Below are positions 39,436 through 49,141 of a DNA stretch of 64,000 bases, piece by piece (positions within the stretch are counted from its first letter, which is position 1; every line of letters begins with the position of its first letter). Source of the stretch: Halopelagius longus. Lineage in GTDB: Archaea; Halobacteriota; Halobacteria; Halobacteriales; Haloferacaceae. The notes below the pieces were generated by a model. That model saw nothing but the letters and a program-made list of their open reading frames with translations, was not told where the DNA came from and did not search any database. The translations under genes were made by a program, and so were the position numbers. The stretch spans positions 744,001 to 808,000 of the forward strand of contig NZ_FNKQ01000003.1 in assembly GCF_900100875.1 (NCBI RefSeq). The letters are read 5' to 3'.

Positions 39436-40743
39436 ATGTCCGACGAGAACGGCGAGGAGAGGCAGTTCGGATTCGACACGCGAAGCCTGCACGCCGGACA
39501 GGAACCCGACTCGGCGACGGGCGCGCGGGCACCGCCCATCTACCAGACCACGTCGTACGTCTTCGAGGACGCCGACGACGCGGCGAGTCAGTTCGCCTTG
39601 GAGAAGGAGGGGTACATCTACTCGCGGTTGATGAACCCGACCGTCGCCACGTTGCAGGAGCGTCTGGCCTCCCTCGAAGGCGGCGTCGGCGCGGCGGCGA
39701 CGGCGTCGGGGATGGCGGCGTTCGACCTGGCGAACTTCCTCCTGGCGTCGGCGGGCGACAACGTCGTCTCCGCCTCGTCGCTGTACGGCGGGACGTACAC
39801 GTACCTGACCCACACCGTCGAACGCCGCGGCGTGACGACGAAGTTCGTCGATACGCTCGATTACGACGCCTACGAGGAGGCCATCGACGACGACACCGCG
39901 TACGTCCACCTCGAAACCATCGGCAATCCCGCCCTCGTGACGCCGGACATCGAGCGAATCGCCGACATCGCCCACGACAACGGCGTCCCCCTGTTCGTGG
40001 ACAACACGTTCGCGACGCCGTACCTCTGTCGCCCCATCGAACACGGCGCGGACATCGTGTGGAACTCCACGACGAAGTGGATCCACGGCGCGGGCACCAC
40101 CGTCGGCGGCGTCCTCGTCGACGGCGGCACCTTCCCGTGGGCCGACCACGCCGAGAAGTACCCCGAGATAGCGCAGAACAACCCCGCCTACCACGGCGTC
40201 AACTTCGCGGAGACGTTCGGCGACGCGGCGTTCACGTACGCCGCCATCGCCCGCGGCCTGCGCGACTTGGGCGGGGCCCAGTCGCCGTTCGACGCGTGGA
40301 CGACCATCGAGAAACTGGAGTCGCTCCCGATGCGGATGGACCGCCACTGCGAGAACGCGATGGCCGTCGCGGAGTTCTTGGAGGACCACGACGAAGTCTC
40401 GTGGGTCAACTACCCCGGACTGGAGGGCCACGAGACCCACGAGGAGGCGTCGAAGTACTTAAACGGCGGCTACGGCGGCATGATAACGTTCGGCTTGGAG
40501 GAGGGGTACGAGGCGGCGAAAGGCACCGTCAACGAGGTCGAACTCGCCTCCCTACTCGCGAACGTCGGGGACGCGAAGACGCTGGTCATCCACCCCGCCT
40601 CGACGACGCACCAGCAACTCACCGAAGAGGAACAGGCGGCCGCGGGCGTCACCCCCGACATGGTGCGCCTCTCCGTCGGCGTCGAGGACGTAGACGACAT
40701 CGTCGCGGACTTAGAACAGGCCATCGAGGCGGCGACGAACTGA
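39436..40743 (+). CDS. O-acetylhomoserine sulfhydrylase-like PLP enzyme (paralog 2)
   Basis: 435 residues, a close paralog of the 36381 gene. Shared motifs are [38 protein letters not shown], the PLP-Lys in [15 protein letters not shown] and the C-terminal [11 protein letters not shown]. It differs in the substrate-side segment FALEKEGYIYSRLMNP and carries a short insert ADHAEKYPEIAQNNPAYHG not present in paralog 1. This length and insert fit OAH sulfhydrylase, so paralog 1 may have the divergent role. Long stretches of DNA are identical between the two (see findings). Confidence 0.9.
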   Translation: MSDENGEERQFGFDTRSLHAGQEPDSATGARAPPIYQTTSYVFEDADDAASQFALEKEGYIYSRLMNPTVATLQERLASLEGGVGAAATASGMAAFDLANFLLASAGDNVVSASSLYGGTYTYLTHTVERRGVTTKFVDTLDYDAYEEAIDDDTAYVHLETIGNPALVTPDIERIADIAHDNGVPLFVDNTFATPYLCRPIEHGADIVWNSTTKWIHGAGTTVGGVLVDGGTFPWADHAEKYPEIAQNNPAYHGVNFAETFGDAAFTYAAIARGLRDLGGAQSPFDAWTTIEKLESLPMRMDRHCENAMAVAEFLEDHDEVSWVNYPGLEGHETHEEASKYLNGGYGGMITFGLEEGYEAAKGTVNEVELASLLANVGDAKTLVIHPASTTHQQLTEEEQAAAGVTPDMVRLSVGVEDVDDIVADLEQAIEAATN

Positions 40744-40850
40744 GTCGCGCCGGCGTCCGACCCGAGGAGGCCCGAATCGGACGCCGCGTCCGGCGGTTCG
40801 GTCCTTCGAGAACCGTCGGAATTTAATCATCCGCTTTCGAGTACCCGTAC

Positions 40851-42008
40851 GTGGTCGAAGTACTCCTCGTTATCGGACTCGTCGTCGCCGCGTTCGTCGG
40901 GTTCAACATCGGCGGTTCGTCGACCGGCGTCGCGTTCGGCCCGGCCGTCGGGAGCGACATCGTGTCGAAACTCGCCGCCGCGGCGTTGATGACCGGGTTC
41001 GCCTTCCTCGGCGCGTGGACCGCCGGGCGAAACGTCATCGAGACCATGGGCGGCCAGATCGTCCCGGAGAGTCAGTTCACGCTGGCGGCGAGCGTGGCGG
41101 TCCTGTTCTTCGTCGGCCTCGCGCTTCTCATCTCGAACACCTTCGGCGTCCCCGCTTCCACGTCTATGACTGCCGTCGGCGCCATCGCCGGCCTCGGCGT
41201 CGCCACCGGGACGCTCAACGCCGAGGTCATGCTCGAAATCATCTCGTGGTGGATCGTCGCGCCGGTCATCGCCTTCTGGATCTGCGCCGTCGTCGGGCGG
41301 TACGTCTACCCGTATCTCGACGCGAAGCTGAAACTCGACCGTTCGCCGGGTCCGCTCTTGACGCTCGACCGGTCCGGGGCCGTCCCCCGCCCGACGTACG
41401 GGCCGAACACGACGCCCAGAGAACTCGGAAGCATCGTCCTCGTCGTCGTCATCGCCTGCTACATGGCGTTCTCCGCGGGCGCGTCGAACGCCGCAAACGC
41501 CGTCGCGCCGTTGGTCGGCAACGGCGCAGTCGGCATCGACGCCGCCATCCTGCTTGCGGCGGGGGCTATCGGCCTCGGCGCGTTCACCATCGCGCGCCGG
41601 ACGCTGGATACGGTCGGCAACGACCTGACCGAACTGCCGATTCTGGCGGCCCTCGTCGTCGAGACGGTGTCGGCGTCGCTCATCGCCATGCTGTCGTGGC
41701 TGGGAATTCCCGCCAGTCTGGCCGTCTCCGCGACGATGTGCATCGTCGGCCTCGGGTGGGGGCGGGCGACTCGCTCCGTCACCATCGGCGAGGCTCTCGG
41801 CGGCAAGTCGCCGGGGATGTCCGTCAACGCCCTGACGGCCGAGACGGACGAGAACGTCCCCGCCGTCGGCGAGGAGTCCGAGACCGACCTCGCGGGCCGG
41901 AACCTGTTCGACCCGGGGACGACCGGCCGAGTCATCTTCTTTTGGCTCCTCACCCCCTCGCTGTCGGCCGCGGCGTCGTACGTGCTGTTCGCGCTGACTT
42001 CGTTTTAG
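40851..42008 (+). CDS. Inorganic phosphate permease (PiT family)
   Basis: A membrane symporter for phosphate, 385 residues from a GTG. The two family repeats are seen as FVGFNIGGSSTGVAFGPAVGS and MAFSAGASNAANAVAPLVGNG. About ten membrane helices are visible. AATTTAAT-like atttaat about 28 bases before the GTG suggests a leaderless mRNA and supports this start. The cytoplasmic loop (AETDENVPAVGEESETD) is acidic as usual in halophiles. No PhoU-like neighbour is present. Confidence 0.88.
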   Translation: MVEVLLVIGLVVAAFVGFNIGGSSTGVAFGPAVGSDIVSKLAAAALMTGFAFLGAWTAGRNVIETMGGQIVPESQFTLAASVAVLFFVGLALLISNTFGVPASTSMTAVGAIAGLGVATGTLNAEVMLEIISWWIVAPVIAFWICAVVGRYVYPYLDAKLKLDRSPGPLLTLDRSGAVPRPTYGPNTTPRELGSIVLVVVIACYMAFSAGASNAANAVAPLVGNGAVGIDAAILLAAGAIGLGAFTIARRTLDTVGNDLTELPILAALVVETVSASLIAMLSWLGIPASLAVSATMCIVGLGWGRATRSVTIGEALGGKSPGMSVNALTAETDENVPAVGEESETDLAGRNLFDPGTTGRVIFFWLLTPSLSAAASYVLFALTSF

Positions 42009-42121
42009 TCATATTCGCTTGGACACGGTGGACGCGCGTCCGGTGACGGCGGCGGGGTTGTGCCGTCATTGAGCGCGAGGAACAGCAAAGTCTAATGGTG
42101 TGGGTTTCCAACCGTGGCGTG

Positions 42122-42511
42122 ATGCCCACGGTAGAATACCTCAACTACGAAGTACTCGACGACAACGGCTGGGACATGGACGACGACGACCTCTTCGAGA
42201 AGGCCGCCGACGCCGACCTCGGCGACGAGGATTACGGTTCGCTCGACGTCAATCAGGGCGAGTACATCCTCGAAGCCGCCGAGGCGCAGGGCTACGACTG
42301 GCCCTTCTCGTGCCGCGCCGGCGCCTGCGCGAACTGCGCGGCCATCCTCTTCGAGGGCGAAATCGAGATGGACATGCAGCAGATTCTCTCGGACGAGGAA
42401 GTCTCCGAGAAGAACGTCCGCCTGACCTGCATCGGTTCCCCCGAGGCCGAAGAGGTCAAAATCGTCTACAACGCGAAGCATCTCGACTACCTCCAGAACC
42501 GCGTCATCTAA
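42122..42511 (+). CDS. Haloarchaeal [2Fe-2S] ferredoxin
   Basis: A plant-type electron carrier for oxoacid:ferredoxin oxidoreductases. The 129 residues start [20 protein letters not shown]. The cluster Cys are at 64, 69, 72 and 103, in [10 protein letters not shown] and LTCIG. An N-terminal acidic insert (residues about 10-45) is the known haloarchaeal hyperacidic extension. The C-terminus [10 protein letters not shown] matches the family. The frame is open for nine codons upstream, but the mature protein begins at 42122. Confidence 0.95.
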   Translation: MPTVEYLNYEVLDDNGWDMDDDDLFEKAADADLGDEDYGSLDVNQGEYILEAAEAQGYDWPFSCRAGACANCAAILFEGEIEMDMQQILSDEEVSEKNVRLTCIGSPEAEEVKIVYNAKHLDYLQNRVI

Positions 42512-42711
42512 CCCGGCAGCGCCCGAGTAGGTGCGCGCAATTACACTCTCTTTATCGAACCGAACTCATCGCCCGCGTCGCGTCTTCCTCGTGGGATCTG
42601 TCGCACACTCTCTGTCTCGTAGGGGAGTGACCAGAACTATCTGAGCAGGAGAGGGCGCACGACCCGTCCTCGAACCGTGTTCGAGAGATACCGCTCGTTA
42701 CGGTTGCCGTG

Positions 42712-42864
42712 CTACTCGCCGAGTTGAACTGTATTTCCGGTACCGGTGTTCTTGAACTCCACCTCACCGCAGTGCGGACATCCGTCTTTCGTGGGAACCA
42801 ACCGTCTGTCTTCTTCGACCGCCTCCGTGAACTCGCCGCACGACCGGCACATCAGTAGGTCCAT
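42712..42864 (-). CDS. Small zinc-ribbon protein
   Basis: 50 residues from the ATG at 42864 (MDLLMCRSCGEFTEAVEEDRR). Two Cys pairs, MCRSCGE and CPHCGEV, make a rubredoxin-like zinc ribbon. The gene overlaps the end of the winged-helix gene by 13 bases and is therefore likely coupled to it. It may act in transcription or protein contacts; function unknown. Confidence 0.6.
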   Translation of the reverse strand: MDLLMCRSCGEFTEAVEEDRRLVPTKDGCPHCGEVEFKNTGTGNTVQLGE

Positions 42865-43262
42865 TCTCCTTCCTCGTTCGACTCGGTAACGCGGGCCGAC
42901 CGTTCGTTCCACAGCGGTGTTGCAAGCTCGGGGTCGGCACCGAGAATCGCCGAAATGTGGGGCTCTATCCGGTCGAACTCCGCTGTCGGTTCGACTAACT
43001 GCCGTTCGGAGTCGTACTCGACGAGTCCGGCCGCTTCTAACTTCGGGATATGAGCGTGATGCAGGCCGATCTTGATTCGCGTTACTATCTCGCCGGAAAC
43101 CTCTGTCAGTGGCGCGGGGTGGTCGTGTCTGACGATCAGTTTGGTGAGGTCGTCAACCGTCAACGACCGCTGCTGTTCTGCGAAGACTGCGAGGACGAGA
43201 CGGCGATGCTCGTCTTCACAGAGAGTGAGAATCGTATCGAACTCGGAGAAACTCCTGCTCAT
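42852..43262 (-). CDS. Winged-helix regulator (haloarchaeal DUF7344-like)
   Basis: 136 residues. The start MSRSFSEFDTILTLCEDEHR leads into ArsR-like helices RRLVLAVFAEQQRSLTVDDL. The wing region (LHHAHIPKLEAAGLVEYDSER) is typical of this haloarchaeal class. It reads in the same direction as the HTH-10 gene that ends 68 bases after its upstream side and is followed by an overlapping zinc-ribbon gene. Target unknown. The local DNA is AT-richer than the flanking core genes. Confidence 0.72.
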   Translation of the reverse strand: MSRSFSEFDTILTLCEDEHRRLVLAVFAEQQRSLTVDDLTKLIVRHDHPAPLTEVSGEIVTRIKIGLHHAHIPKLEAAGLVEYDSERQLVEPTAEFDRIEPHISAILGADPELATPLWNERSARVTESNEEGEWTY

Positions 43263-43330
43263 TATATTCTTGTAGATGACTTACGTAGTTCACCCCTTCT
43301 TTTGGGTATACAAGGTATTTATAAACTCGT

Positions 43331-43987
43331 CTACTCCGGAGGGCGTGTTTGGGGCAGCGTACTCCCGAGGACCGAACTGATTCCCCGACGAAGCCGGGAC
43401 GCGACCGCTTGCTGGGAGATTCCGAGTTCGTCGCCGAGATTCTCCATCGTCACGTCGCGCGGCGTGTTGAAGTATCCCCGCTCGTACGCGAGCACCAGTG
43501 CCTCTTGCTGTGCGTCGGTGAGCGCGGCTTCGGTTTCCGACTCGATCGGCGTGAGCGCGTGTAGTTTGGTGAGCGCGATCGGTATCTCTAACTCCCGGCA
43601 GCGGTGTTGGAACTCCGCGATGTCCTGTCTATCGTCTCCGCGGATGTCGAACGTCCACTGCTTGTTCGTGCCGACGGCCTCGATCAGTGCGATCTTCGTC
43701 TCCGTCAGTATGGTGAGCACGTCGTCGTAGTCGAGCGCCCACTCGACACGCAACAGATACTCGTCGGCGACGGCGTCGACGAACTGGATCTGCTTCACCC
43801 CCGAATGCTCGGAAAACGCTCCCTCGATGTCGTCGGTTTCCACGCCCCGAACCCAGAAGTACGGGATCACCACGTCTCGTGCGGGAATGATCCGCTCCAG
43901 TTCGACCGTCACCCCCGGCAACCGTTCGAACACGGTTCCCAGCGGAAACTTGTTGGACGGGACCGTAAACGTCGCCTCGGTAGCCAT
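43331..43987 (-). CDS. HTH-10 (Bat-like) transcriptional regulator
   Basis: 218 residues. The N-terminal part (GTVFERLPGVTVELERIIPAR, YFWVRGVETDDIEGAF) resembles the sensor-like region of haloarchaeal bacterio-opsin activator relatives. The C-terminal HTH-10 is ALTDAQQEALVLAYERGYFNTPRDVTMENLGDELGISQQAVASRLRRG. Such proteins regulate stress and light responses. Signal and target genes are unknown; the winged-helix gene lies 68 bases downstream in the same direction, so they may be an operon. Confidence 0.85.
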   Translation of the reverse strand: MATEATFTVPSNKFPLGTVFERLPGVTVELERIIPARDVVIPYFWVRGVETDDIEGAFSEHSGVKQIQFVDAVADEYLLRVEWALDYDDVLTILTETKIALIEAVGTNKQWTFDIRGDDRQDIAEFQHRCRELEIPIALTKLHALTPIESETEAALTDAQQEALVLAYERGYFNTPRDVTMENLGDELGISQQAVASRLRRGISSVLGSTLPQTRPPE

Positions 43988-44240
43988 ACTCCGAATCGTC
44001 GCTCCCTATCAGTAAAGGACTGCTGACAGTACGAACGGGGCGGCGGTAGAGAACGGGTCACCCACGTCGCTGCTTCCCGTCTCGTCGGTCCCGAAGAGGC
44101 GTTCGCGGCGAGCCCCCGACTGAGACGCCTCTGAGCGGCGCATTTACCGCTGTTTGAGCCTTCGCGCCTCCGACGTCCCGTCGTGTTTCTCGACTTTCAG
44201 GATACCAAAACGATAACTCCCCCCGGTGCAGTGTGCCCGT

Positions 44241-45254
44241 ATGTTCGCCACCGTACCCGACCTGCTCCGACTCCTCGTCGTCCCGGTGTTGGGGTGGGCG
44301 GCTTGGCGTGACGTGGAGACGCGTCGCGTTCCGAGCGTCACCTGGTATCCGCTCGTCGCACTCGGCGTCGTCCTCCTCGCGTGGGACGCCCTCGGACACC
44401 TCTCGTTCGCGACGTTAGCCGACCGACTGTTCTTCGTCCGCGTCGGCGTGAGCCTGCTGTTCGTCGCACCGCTTTCGTACGCCTTCTGGTATCTCGGCGG
44501 GTTCGGCGGCGCCGACGCGAAGGCGCTCATCACCTTCTCGATACTGCTGCCGACGTTTCCGACGTACTACCTGCCCGGAATCGCCCTGCCCGCGGAGGCG
44601 ACGACGCTCGGCGTGTTCTCGATGACCATCCTCACGAACACGGTCATCTTCGCCGTCGGCTATCCGCTGGCGATGGCCGTCCGGAACGTCCTCGACGGCG
44701 ACACGGAGATTCCGCTCCTGTTCTTCGGTCGGCGCATCGCCACCGCCGACCTCTCGACGGCGCACGGCCGCCTGTTCGAGACGCCCGACGGCTACACCCG
44801 CAACGGACTCGACATCGACGCCCTCCGGATGTACCTGCGGTGGCGCGGGACGACGCTCGCGGCACTCAGAGACGACCCCGAGGGCCACCGCGACCCGGCC
44901 AGCATCTCGCAGACGTACGACCCCACCGACGGCGCAGTCGGCGACGGCGTCGCTACCGACGGTGGAGTCGCCGCCGACGCGGGGTCGGACGCCGATGCTC
45001 ACGCCGCCGCGGCGGCTATCGTCGACGCCGAGGACCCGTGGGGCGCGGAGGCGTTCCTCGACTCCATCGAAGGGTCGGCGTACGGGACGACGCCGGAGAA
45101 ACTCCGGGGCGGCCTCGACGTCGTGACGACGACCGACGAAGTGTGGATCTCGCCGGGCATCCCGTTCCTCGTCCCGATGTTCTTCGGCACCGTCGTCGCG
45201 TTCACCTACGGCGACGTACTGTTCGGCGCCGTCGGTGCCCTCGGTATCGTCTGA
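44241..45254 (+). CDS. pibD: Prepilin/preflagellin peptidase (PibD, A24 aspartic protease)
   Basis: A membrane aspartyl protease that cleaves class III signals of pilins and archaellins. The 337 residues start MFATVPDLLRLLVVPVLGW. The two catalytic Asp lie in AWRDVETRRVP and GFGGADAKALI (the GxGD-like box). Membrane helices follow (YPLVALGVVLLAWDAL, SLLFVAPLSYAFWYLGG, TILTNTVIFAVGYPLAMAV, and IPFLVPMFFGTVVAFTYGD at the end). A soluble middle of about 130 residues is longer than in bacterial enzymes and Asp/Ala-rich. No pilin gene is in this window. Confidence 0.87.
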   Translation: MFATVPDLLRLLVVPVLGWAAWRDVETRRVPSVTWYPLVALGVVLLAWDALGHLSFATLADRLFFVRVGVSLLFVAPLSYAFWYLGGFGGADAKALITFSILLPTFPTYYLPGIALPAEATTLGVFSMTILTNTVIFAVGYPLAMAVRNVLDGDTEIPLLFFGRRIATADLSTAHGRLFETPDGYTRNGLDIDALRMYLRWRGTTLAALRDDPEGHRDPASISQTYDPTDGAVGDGVATDGGVAADAGSDADAHAAAAAIVDAEDPWGAEAFLDSIEGSAYGTTPEKLRGGLDVVTTTDEVWISPGIPFLVPMFFGTVVAFTYGDVLFGAVGALGIV

Positions 45255-45293
45255 GCCGTCGTTTTTTCTCTTCGGGCGACGAAACGCCCGCCC

Positions 45294-45647
45294 GTGACCC
45301 TGAACCGACCCGTCGGCGTCGGCGTCGTCGCCGCCGTCCTCGGCGGGACCGTCGCGTACCTGCTGTTTCCGGACGCCCTCCTCGCGGCGACCAACGCGGC
45401 GCTCTGGGGCGTCGGCGGGGGCCTGACCGTCGCGGAGGGGGAGGCGTGGACCGGCGGCCCGAACGAGGGCGGCCTCGAAAACGCGATTCCGGCGGTCGTG
45501 TTGCTCCTGCTCGGTATCTTCGGCGTCCACGACGGACTCCCCATCGACGGCGGACTGCGGATAGCGCTCGTCGTCCTCGCGGCCGGGGGACTCTTGGTCT
45601 GTACCAACGCCGGCGTCCGCTTCGGCCGACGGACGGCGGCCGACTGA
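45294..45647 (+). CDS. Small membrane protein
   Basis: 117 residues from a GTG, about four hydrophobic segments ([68 protein letters not shown]). It lies 39 bases after pibD and 52 before hisI. Function unknown. Confidence 0.55.
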   Translation: MTLNRPVGVGVVAAVLGGTVAYLLFPDALLAATNAALWGVGGGLTVAEGEAWTGGPNEGGLENAIPAVVLLLLGIFGVHDGLPIDGGLRIALVVLAAGGLLVCTNAGVRFGRRTAAD

Positions 45648-45699
45648 CTCCTCCGCCGGTACAAAAGACATATCGGCCGGCACCGCATGGTTCGACGCG

Positions 45700-46068
45700 A
45701 TGACCGAGGACGTGGAGGTGGCGTTCGGCGAGAGTGGACTCGTCCCCGCAGTCGCGCAGGACGCCGACTCCGGGGAGGTGCTGATGCTCGCGTACGTCTC
45801 GCCGGAGGCCTTAGAGCGGACGCGCGAAACCGGACGGGCGCACTACTACTCCCGGAGCCGGGACGAACTGTGGGAGAAGGGCGCGACGAGCGGACACACC
45901 CAGACCGTTCGGGAGGTGCGCGTCGACTGCGACGCCGACGCCCTCCTGTACGTCGTCGAACAGACCGGCGGCGCGTGCCACACCGGTCACCGCTCGTGTT
46001 TCCACCGCACCGTCGACGGCGAGACGGTCGGCGAACGCGTCTTCGACCCCGACGAGGTGTACGACTGA
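45700..46068 (+). CDS. hisI: Phosphoribosyl-AMP cyclohydrolase
   Basis: Third step of histidine synthesis, a single-function enzyme of 122 residues here (not fused to HisE). It has [41 protein letters not shown], and the metal-binding [27 protein letters not shown] with Asp/Cys residues. It starts at ATG 45700 and is followed after ten bases by the 46079 gene, so the two are likely cotranscribed. Confidence 0.92.
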   Translation: MTEDVEVAFGESGLVPAVAQDADSGEVLMLAYVSPEALERTRETGRAHYYSRSRDELWEKGATSGHTQTVREVRVDCDADALLYVVEQTGGACHTGHRSCFHRTVDGETVGERVFDPDEVYD

Positions 46069-46078
46069 TCGACAGACG

Positions 46079-47245
46079 ATGACAGACGCCACAACGGCGG
46101 ACGTCGGCGAGAACGAGGCGACCCACCCCGACGTTTCGGGCCTCGTGGCCCGACTCCGCGAGGCGAGAGCGGCCGTCGACGACGTCGAGTCCGCCATCGA
46201 AGACCACGGCGAAGACGCGGTGAACCGCGCGGTCGGCGCGTACCGACGAGCGACGGCGCTCCTCGACAACTACGAGGACTCCGCGACGGGGACGGGCGAC
46301 TTCCAGGCGTACGTCGAGTTCCAAGACGAGTTCCTCGGCCTCGTCGAGGACCTCCCCGAGGACGCCCCCGCCCGCGAGGCGTTCGAGGACGCCGCAGAGC
46401 GCATGGACCGCAGGCGACTCCGCGAACGCGACTTCGACGGAGCGCGCGAGGACCTCCAACCGGCGGCGGACCTCAAACGACTCCTCGACCGGCGCGCGGA
46501 GGCCGGCGAGGAACTCGAAGCGGTGCGCCGCGACGCCACCCTCCGACTGAAGGAGTTAGACGAGCGAGCGGACGAACTCGCGGATCTGGTCTCCCTCGGC
46601 GAGGCGGACTTGGACGCGCCGGTCGAACGCCTCGAAGAGCCGATCGAGGCGTACGCCGAGGCGGTCCGCGAGGAGTTTCGGACGTGGAAGGAGGAGGCTC
46701 CCGCCCGGGAGGTACTCGACCTGCCGGCGACGGCGGAGTCGTACCCGTTAGTCGAGTTCCAGTCGCCGCCGCGGGACGTTCTCGACTACGTGCGCGAGAA
46801 CCCCGGCGGCGACCACCCGATACCGAAACTGCTCGAGTACACCGGCTACTCCGGGTCGAAACTCGACCACTACGTCGACGACGCGGCGGCGCTTCAGACG
46901 TCCGTCGCCGTCCACCGGACGTACCTCGAACGACTCGACGCCGACCCCCTCGTCGTCTCGTGGCCGCCGCCGCAAGCGGAGGTTCTCCGCCGCCGGGCCG
47001 ACGAGATAATCTCGCTCCTCGATCGGTTCGCCTCCGAGGACACCGTCGCCACCCTGCGCCGCGTGCGGGACCTGACGTACCGCGACGACTACGCCCGCCT
47101 CCGGACTGCCGCCCGCGCCCGCAGCGAAGTGACCGACGAACAACTCTCCCGTCTCCGGTCGGGGGCGGTCGAGGCGGAACTCGAAGCCGTCCGGGAGTCA
47201 CGGGACCGCCTCGCGGCGGTCCTCGACGAGACGGACGAGGACTGA
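46079..47245 (+). CDS. Conserved haloarchaeal coiled-coil protein
   Basis: 388 residues, acidic, almost all helical. An N-terminal heptad-rich stretch (LVARLREARAAVDDVESAIED) is followed by a long helical region with charged spacing (EELEAVRRDATLRLKELDERADELADLV). The C-terminal half contains GGDHPIPKLLEYTGYSGSKLDHYVDD, which looks folded, then further helices. It may act in chromosome organisation or protein scaffolding, but that is only a guess from the coiled coil. It follows hisI by ten bases and is followed by the 47249 membrane gene after three bases. Confidence 0.68.
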   Translation: MTDATTADVGENEATHPDVSGLVARLREARAAVDDVESAIEDHGEDAVNRAVGAYRRATALLDNYEDSATGTGDFQAYVEFQDEFLGLVEDLPEDAPAREAFEDAAERMDRRRLRERDFDGAREDLQPAADLKRLLDRRAEAGEELEAVRRDATLRLKELDERADELADLVSLGEADLDAPVERLEEPIEAYAEAVREEFRTWKEEAPAREVLDLPATAESYPLVEFQSPPRDVLDYVRENPGGDHPIPKLLEYTGYSGSKLDHYVDDAAALQTSVAVHRTYLERLDADPLVVSWPPPQAEVLRRRADEIISLLDRFASEDTVATLRRVRDLTYRDDYARLRTAARARSEVTDEQLSRLRSGAVEAELEAVRESRDRLAAVLDETDED

Positions 47246-47248
47246 CGC

Positions 47249-47497
47249 ATGGTCGTCGTCGCCGCCACCGCGTTCGTCGTGGGCGCAATCTGTCTGTTCT
47301 ACGCGGCGAGAGCACTCCGGACGCGCCGGGCGGCCGCCCGCCTCGACGTCGAGGAGGACCCCACGGCGTGGCTCCTCCCCCCCGACGAACGCGAGGAGGC
47401 CCCCGACGACCCCGTCGAGGATATCTCGATAGAGCGCGGAGCGGTGCTCCTGTTTCTCGGCCTGCTCTGCTTTCTGTTCGGCATCATCAGTCTCTGA
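47249..47497 (+). CDS. Small membrane protein
   Basis: 82 residues with two hydrophobic segments (VVVAATAFVVGAICLFYAAR and GAVLLFLGLLCFLFGIISL) and an acidic soluble loop between them. It starts three bases after the previous stop and is probably the last gene of the hisI operon. Confidence 0.6.
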   Translation: MVVVAATAFVVGAICLFYAARALRTRRAAARLDVEEDPTAWLLPPDEREEAPDDPVEDISIERGAVLLFLGLLCFLFGIISL

Positions 47498-47563
47498 CCG
47501 AGGCTCGATGGCGACGGGAGACGGCGAGAAGAGAAGTCGAGGGGGTCCGCTCTGCGACCGAAG

Positions 47564-48931
47564 TCAGCGCGCGTCGTCGAGAGCGACGCGAAGCGCGGAT
47601 TCGGCCCCGTCCGCGAGTTCCTGCGCCCGTTCGAGGTCGCTGGACTCGGCGTAGACGCGCACCTTCGGTTCGGTTCCCGAGGGACGGACGAGAACCCACG
47701 CGTCGCCGTAGTCGAGGCGGTAGCCGTCCGTGGTGTTCGGCGTCGCCGAGGAGTTCTCGGCGTACTCGCGGGCGGCGTCGAGCATCGCCTCCAGTTCCGC
47801 CTCCGTCTCGTACTCCAGATTCACGCGGACGTTGTGGTAGTCGGCGTACGGCGCGGCGAGTTCGCTCGCCGGGGTGTCGGCGACGAGTTCGAGGAACTTC
47901 GCGCCGACGAACGCGCCGTCGCGGACGAGGCGGAAGTTCGGGAAGAAGACGCCCCCGTTGCCCTCGCCCGCGATGGGGACCGACTCCCCGCGCGCCCACA
48001 GTTCCTGGATGCGCGTGATGATGTTCGTCGCGCCGATGGGCGTCAGTTCGAGGTCCGCGCCCACCTCGTCGCAGACGTCCACGAGTCGTTGCGAGACGTT
48101 GACGGCGGCCACCGTCGTGTCGCCCTCAGAGAGGTTCTCGGCGGCCAGAGCCGCGAGCGACGACTCCCCGGGGATGAACTCGCCGTTCTCGTCCACGAAG
48201 ACGGCCCTGTCGGCGTCGCCGTCGTGGGCGATACCCACGTCGGCGTCCGCGGCCGTCACGAGGCGACAGAGGTCCTCCAGTTCGCTCCCGACCGGTTCGG
48301 AGTTGCGCCCCGGGAAGGTGCCGTCCGGCGTGGCGTTGACCGTGACGACCTCACAGCCCAGTTCGCGGAAGAACTGCGGACTCGTGAGTGCGCCCGCGCC
48401 GTGGCCCGGGTCGAGGGCGACGGTCAGATCCGCCTCGGCTATCGTCTCTCGGTCCACCGCCGAGAGGAGGTCCGCGACGTAGTCGCGGTTGGCCGACTCG
48501 ACGGTTCGGACGCGCCCGACGTCCTCCCACGTCGCCGTCGCGAACTCCTCCGAGAGGATGTGGTTCTCGATGCGTTCGAGTTCGGCGACGGACAGTTCGA
48601 CGCCGTCGGACCCGACTAACTTGATGCCGTTGTACTCCGGCGGGTTGTGCGAGGCGGTGATGACGACGGCCGGCACCTCCTCGACTTCGCAGTAGCGGAC
48701 GACGCCCGGCGTCGGGACGACGCCGAGTTGGTCGACGTCCACCCCGACGCTGGCCAGTCCGCTCTCGGCGGCGTTCGACAGCATCTCCCCCGTCGTCCGG
48801 GTGTCGCGGGCCACCACCACGCGGTCGGTGTCCCAGACGGTCCCTGCCGCCTTCGCCACCCGGAGGACGAACTCCGGGGAGAGGCCGTCGCCGACCACCC
48901 CTCTCGTCCCACTCGAACCGAACAGTTTCAT
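47564..48931 (-). CDS. Phosphohexomutase (phosphoglucosamine/phosphomannomutase type)
   Basis: Interconverts sugar 1- and 6-phosphates, likely glucosamine or mannose, for surface glycans. 455 residues. The catalytic phosphoserine is in ITASHNPPEYNGIKL, the metal loop is GIAHDGDADRAVFV, the sugar-binding loop is GEGNGGVFFP, and the phosphate-binding C-terminal loop is RPSGTEPKVRVYAES. The GlmM or ManB choice cannot be made from this sequence alone. It converges with the 47249 gene. Confidence 0.88.
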   Translation of the reverse strand: MKLFGSSGTRGVVGDGLSPEFVLRVAKAAGTVWDTDRVVVARDTRTTGEMLSNAAESGLASVGVDVDQLGVVPTPGVVRYCEVEEVPAVVITASHNPPEYNGIKLVGSDGVELSVAELERIENHILSEEFATATWEDVGRVRTVESANRDYVADLLSAVDRETIAEADLTVALDPGHGAGALTSPQFFRELGCEVVTVNATPDGTFPGRNSEPVGSELEDLCRLVTAADADVGIAHDGDADRAVFVDENGEFIPGESSLAALAAENLSEGDTTVAAVNVSQRLVDVCDEVGADLELTPIGATNIITRIQELWARGESVPIAGEGNGGVFFPNFRLVRDGAFVGAKFLELVADTPASELAAPYADYHNVRVNLEYETEAELEAMLDAAREYAENSSATPNTTDGYRLDYGDAWVLVRPSGTEPKVRVYAESSDLERAQELADGAESALRVALDDAR

Positions 48932-49141
48932 CGTGGGGTACTGGTTCGCCCGGCGACAAAGCCGTTCCGAACCACAGCGACCTCTTTCGATTCCGAGTTA
49001 TCGGTTCGTCCGACCGGTCGGCGTTCCGGCGGACGAGAGCGGACCGTCGGCGCGAAAAAGTGGACGAGGGCCTACCGCCGACGCCGACTCGGAATCGCCG
49101 CCTCCGGAGCCTTTAGGCGCGGCGCACGAGGACGAGTTCAC

